From assembly GCF_001676025.1 (NCBI RefSeq), contig NZ_LZFW01000002.1, positions 124,001-188,000 of the forward strand: a stretch of 64,000 nucleotides of DNA, in the 5' to 3' direction. Below, piece by piece: positions 62,374-64,000 of this stretch. The DNA comes from Vibrio sp. UCD-FRSSP16_30. GTDB taxonomy: Bacteria > Pseudomonadota > Gammaproteobacteria > Enterobacterales > Vibrionaceae. How positions within the stretch are numbered: position 1 is the first letter of the stretch; each line of letters opens with the position of its first letter. The notes under the pieces are model-generated. The model worked only from the letters and a program-made list of their open reading frames with translations. It ran no database searches and was not told where the DNA came from. A program made the translations under genes and the position numbers.

Positions 62374-62580
62374 ATGAGACTGTTTAAGCGTTATGTTCCG
62401 AGCATGATTGCAAAACACGTAAGTAGATTATTCAAAGGACGAATAGATATTTACGGTGTAGGTAAGTTTGAGTTTGATAATGGGAAGTTAATCCTCCCTC
62501 ATCACGCTGAAGAACGTCACTTCAAAGCGGTAAACGAAGTGAACATCGAAGTGAAAAGACTTCGAGCTTGCTACATTTAA
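62374..62580 (+). CDS. ytfK: YtfK/DUF1107 family small protein
   Basis: A 68-residue protein clearly related to E. coli YtfK: RLFKRYVPSMIAKHVSRLFKGR, IYGVGKFEFDNGKLILP and EVNIEVKRLR line up with KIFQRYNPLQVAKYV, GAFEFDKGKILIP and EVNRQVMRL. In E. coli YtfK binds SpoT and shifts it toward ppGpp synthesis under phosphate or fatty-acid stress. The ATG at 62374 is chosen because AAAGG lies eight bases before it and the length equals E. coli's; an ATG at 62350 with GGAGG 13 bases upstream would add eight residues. Single gene, own terminator. Confidence 0.88.
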   Translation: MRLFKRYVPSMIAKHVSRLFKGRIDIYGVGKFEFDNGKLILPHHAEERHFKAVNEVNIEVKRLRACYI

Positions 62581-62592
62581 GTTGGCTAAAAC

Positions 62593-62614
62593 AAAGGAGG
62601 CGTAAGCCTCCTTT
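62593..62614 (+). terminator. Terminator of ytfK
   Basis: Stem AAAGGAGGC / GCCTCCTTT with a GTAA loop, followed by T residues to 62617. It also faces ubiI coming from the other strand. Confidence 0.88.
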
Positions 62615-62633
62615 TTTAGTGAGCAATTTTTAA

Positions 62634-63836
62634 TTATTTGGCCAATTTAGGAAGATCGCCTTTTAAACCTAAAGCATGGCGCATCACTTCATTTTTTACG
62701 CCTGGCAGTGTTCCAGCCAAACTCATTCCTACACCACGAATTAGCTTCTTCAAAGGATCATCCCCTTCAAACAATTCTTTAAATCCTTGCATGCTAGAGA
62801 TCATTTTAATTGCTTCTGCTTTTCTCCAGCGCTCAAAATGACGAAGATTGGCGTATTCACCAATATCTTTACCTAGATTCCAGTGTTTTTCGACTTCTTG
62901 CGCTAATGTCACCGCATCTAAAAGACCTAAATTAACACCTTGTCCAGCAAGAGGATGAATGGTGTGCGCGGCATCCCCAATTAAGGCAACTCTCTCTTTA
63001 GCAAAATCACGGGCGTAGCGCATTCTTAAAGGAATAGCGGTTCTATTACCTAAGTTCTGAACGTTCCCCAAACGCATATCGAAATCGACCGTCAGTTGCT
63101 TAATGAAGGACTCATTCGGCGCACTCATTAATTGCTGCGCTCTATCTGTGTCTTGTGACCAAACTATTGAACAAAGGTTTGGCTCGTGCAGAGGCAAAAA
63201 GGCTAACGGACCTGAATGGGTAAATACTTGTCTTGCAACACCTTGGTGAGGCTCTTCCATCGTCACATTGGCAACGATTGCACTATGGTCATAATCCCAT
63301 TCCGTAACAGGAAAACCTTGCTGTTGGCGTACCCAAGAGTTTGCACCATCTGCCGCAACCACCAGCTTAGCCGTAATATTTTGACCATTGTCTAAAGTTA
63401 GCCAAGCTTCTCTTTCTCCAATCGCTAAATTACTGCACTTGTTGGGCTGAAATAGAGTCACATTTTCAAGCTTAGCCACTTGTTCAAGTAGAGCGGATTG
63501 AATAATTTGGTTTTCGACAATATGGCCCAGATTATCCTCATGCAGATCACTGGCTGAAAAGTCTATTTTGGCAAAGGTGTCTTTCTCCCACACTTGCATC
63601 TTGGTGTATGGCGTATGACGCTGCTTGGCAATTCCAAGCCAAGCACCAAGGTTACATAAAATAGCTTCACTTGCTCGGCTTAGCGCTGAAACTCTTGAAG
63701 CCGGCTCGTCACTCACCTCAATAGGTTCAGCACTTTCGATAATCGCAATACGAATATCGGTATCCTTTAACGCTAAGGCTAAAGTCAGTCCAACCATACC
63801 ACCGCCAACAATGGCTAAATCTACGTTTTTAATCAT
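62634..63836 (-). CDS. ubiI: Ubiquinone biosynthesis FAD hydroxylase (C5)
   Basis: A 400-residue flavoprotein monooxygenase (VisC) that hydroxylates C5 of the ubiquinone ring precursor at the membrane. The FAD motif DLAIVGGGMVGLTLALAL, the mid-protein VVAADGANSWVR, and the second FAD motif ALIGDAAHTIHPLAGQGVNLGLLDA are present. MQVWEKDTFAKIDF and HLGHIVEN-like NLGHIVENQII match UbiI more than UbiF or UbiH. It lies nine bases after ubiH. Confidence 0.93.
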   Translation of the reverse strand: MIKNVDLAIVGGGMVGLTLALALKDTDIRIAIIESAEPIEVSDEPASRVSALSRASEAILCNLGAWLGIAKQRHTPYTKMQVWEKDTFAKIDFSASDLHEDNLGHIVENQIIQSALLEQVAKLENVTLFQPNKCSNLAIGEREAWLTLDNGQNITAKLVVAADGANSWVRQQQGFPVTEWDYDHSAIVANVTMEEPHQGVARQVFTHSGPLAFLPLHEPNLCSIVWSQDTDRAQQLMSAPNESFIKQLTVDFDMRLGNVQNLGNRTAIPLRMRYARDFAKERVALIGDAAHTIHPLAGQGVNLGLLDAVTLAQEVEKHWNLGKDIGEYANLRHFERWRKAEAIKMISSMQGFKELFEGDDPLKKLIRGVGMSLAGTLPGVKNEVMRHALGLKGDLPKLAK

Positions 63837-63845
63837 TTTTATGTT

Positions 63846-64000
63846 CTATACCTGTCCTAGGCTACGATTTTTAACTGGCCCTTGAATAAAAGGAACCATG
63901 TCAAAAATAGCTAATCCAAGGTTTCGAGCCGCCACCATAGGCAACCAATCGTTGGAAAATATTCTGACTAAGCCCGATGTCATCGCGCAAGTTGCTTCTC
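63846..64000 (-). CDS. ubiH: Ubiquinone biosynthesis FAD hydroxylase UbiH, C-terminal end (cut by window edge)
   Basis: Only the last 51 residues lie in the window; reading frame starts at 63998 on the minus strand. The tail reads FSNDWLPMVAARNLGLAIFD then MVPFIQGPVKNRSLGQV and stop, matching the UbiH C-terminus (the AARNLGL box) that in E. coli precedes ubiI in the same operon. Hydroxylates C6 of the ubiquinone ring in known homologues. Partial, so the rest is inferred from position. Confidence 0.8.
   Translation of the reverse strand, partial: EATCAMTSGLVRIFSNDWLPMVAARNLGLAIFDMVPFIQGPVKNRSLGQV

Overview
This window is a stretch of core chromosome from a gamma-proteobacterium, almost certainly a Vibrio or close Vibrionaceae relative. 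The support is protein similarity (CsrA, LuxS, RecA, Eno and RpoS all read as vibrio-type), the gshA-luxS pair, the Na+-pumping oxaloacetate decarboxylase operon oadGAB, the type IV pilus operon pilABCD downstream of nadC, and the order alaS-lysC-csrA-tRNA array. Base composition is moderately AT-rich and even throughout. I see no insertion sequence, prophage, integron, CRISPR array or restriction/defence island.

Layout. 1-6316 (+): the end of nadC, then pilABCD (a type IV pilus, DNA-uptake class) running into coaE, zapD and yacG. 6604-10260 (-): ffh, then the ribosomal/tRNA-modification operon rpsP-rimM-trmD-rplS. 10410-12547 (+): ypjD and corB. 12633-21591 (-): oadG-oadA-oadB, yqaA, an M16 lipoprotein protease, gshA and luxS. 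21865-22971 (-): eight tRNA genes, six Arg(ACG) and two Ser(GCT), built from tandem 143-bp units. 23152-29730 (-): csrA, lysC, alaS, recX, recA and pncC. 29813-32380 (+): mutS. 32494-38259 (-): ftsB-ispD-ispF-truD-surE-pcm-nlpD-rpoS. 38493-46181 (-): rlmD, relA, mazG, pyrG and eno. 46358-49114 (+): barA. 49149-58304 (-): the sigma-E operon rpoE-rseA-rseB-rseC, then lepA-lepB-rnc-era-recO-pdxJ-acpS. 58713-64000: nadB (+), sdhE (-), ygfZ (+), a ytfK/DUF1107 gene (+), ubiI (-) and a cut-off ubiH (-).

How it works together. The window is rich in global regulators: RpoS, RpoE with its anti-sigma and modulators, CsrA, the BarA kinase that sits above Csr, LuxS (AI-2), RelA with MazG, and a YtfK homologue (a SpoT-linked stringent-response factor in E. 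coli). Readable control sites include a LexA box inside the recA promoter, a sigma-E promoter in front of rpoE, a near-consensus promoter with a GC-rich discriminator for the tRNA operon, and promoters for rpsP and pyrG. A CRP-S-like site lies at pilA.

I did not find a convincing new multi-gene system. The best leads are non-coding: (1) hairpins in every spacer of the tRNA operon, one of them with changed arms that still pair; (2) a 554-nt gene-free stretch before ytfK with a degenerate 14-nt repeat and a sigma-E-like promoter; (3) a tandem repeat that copies the last four codons and stop of nadC; (4) a roughly 70-bp imperfect palindrome after yacG. The conserved but poorly understood ypjD-corB pair is the best protein-level lead.
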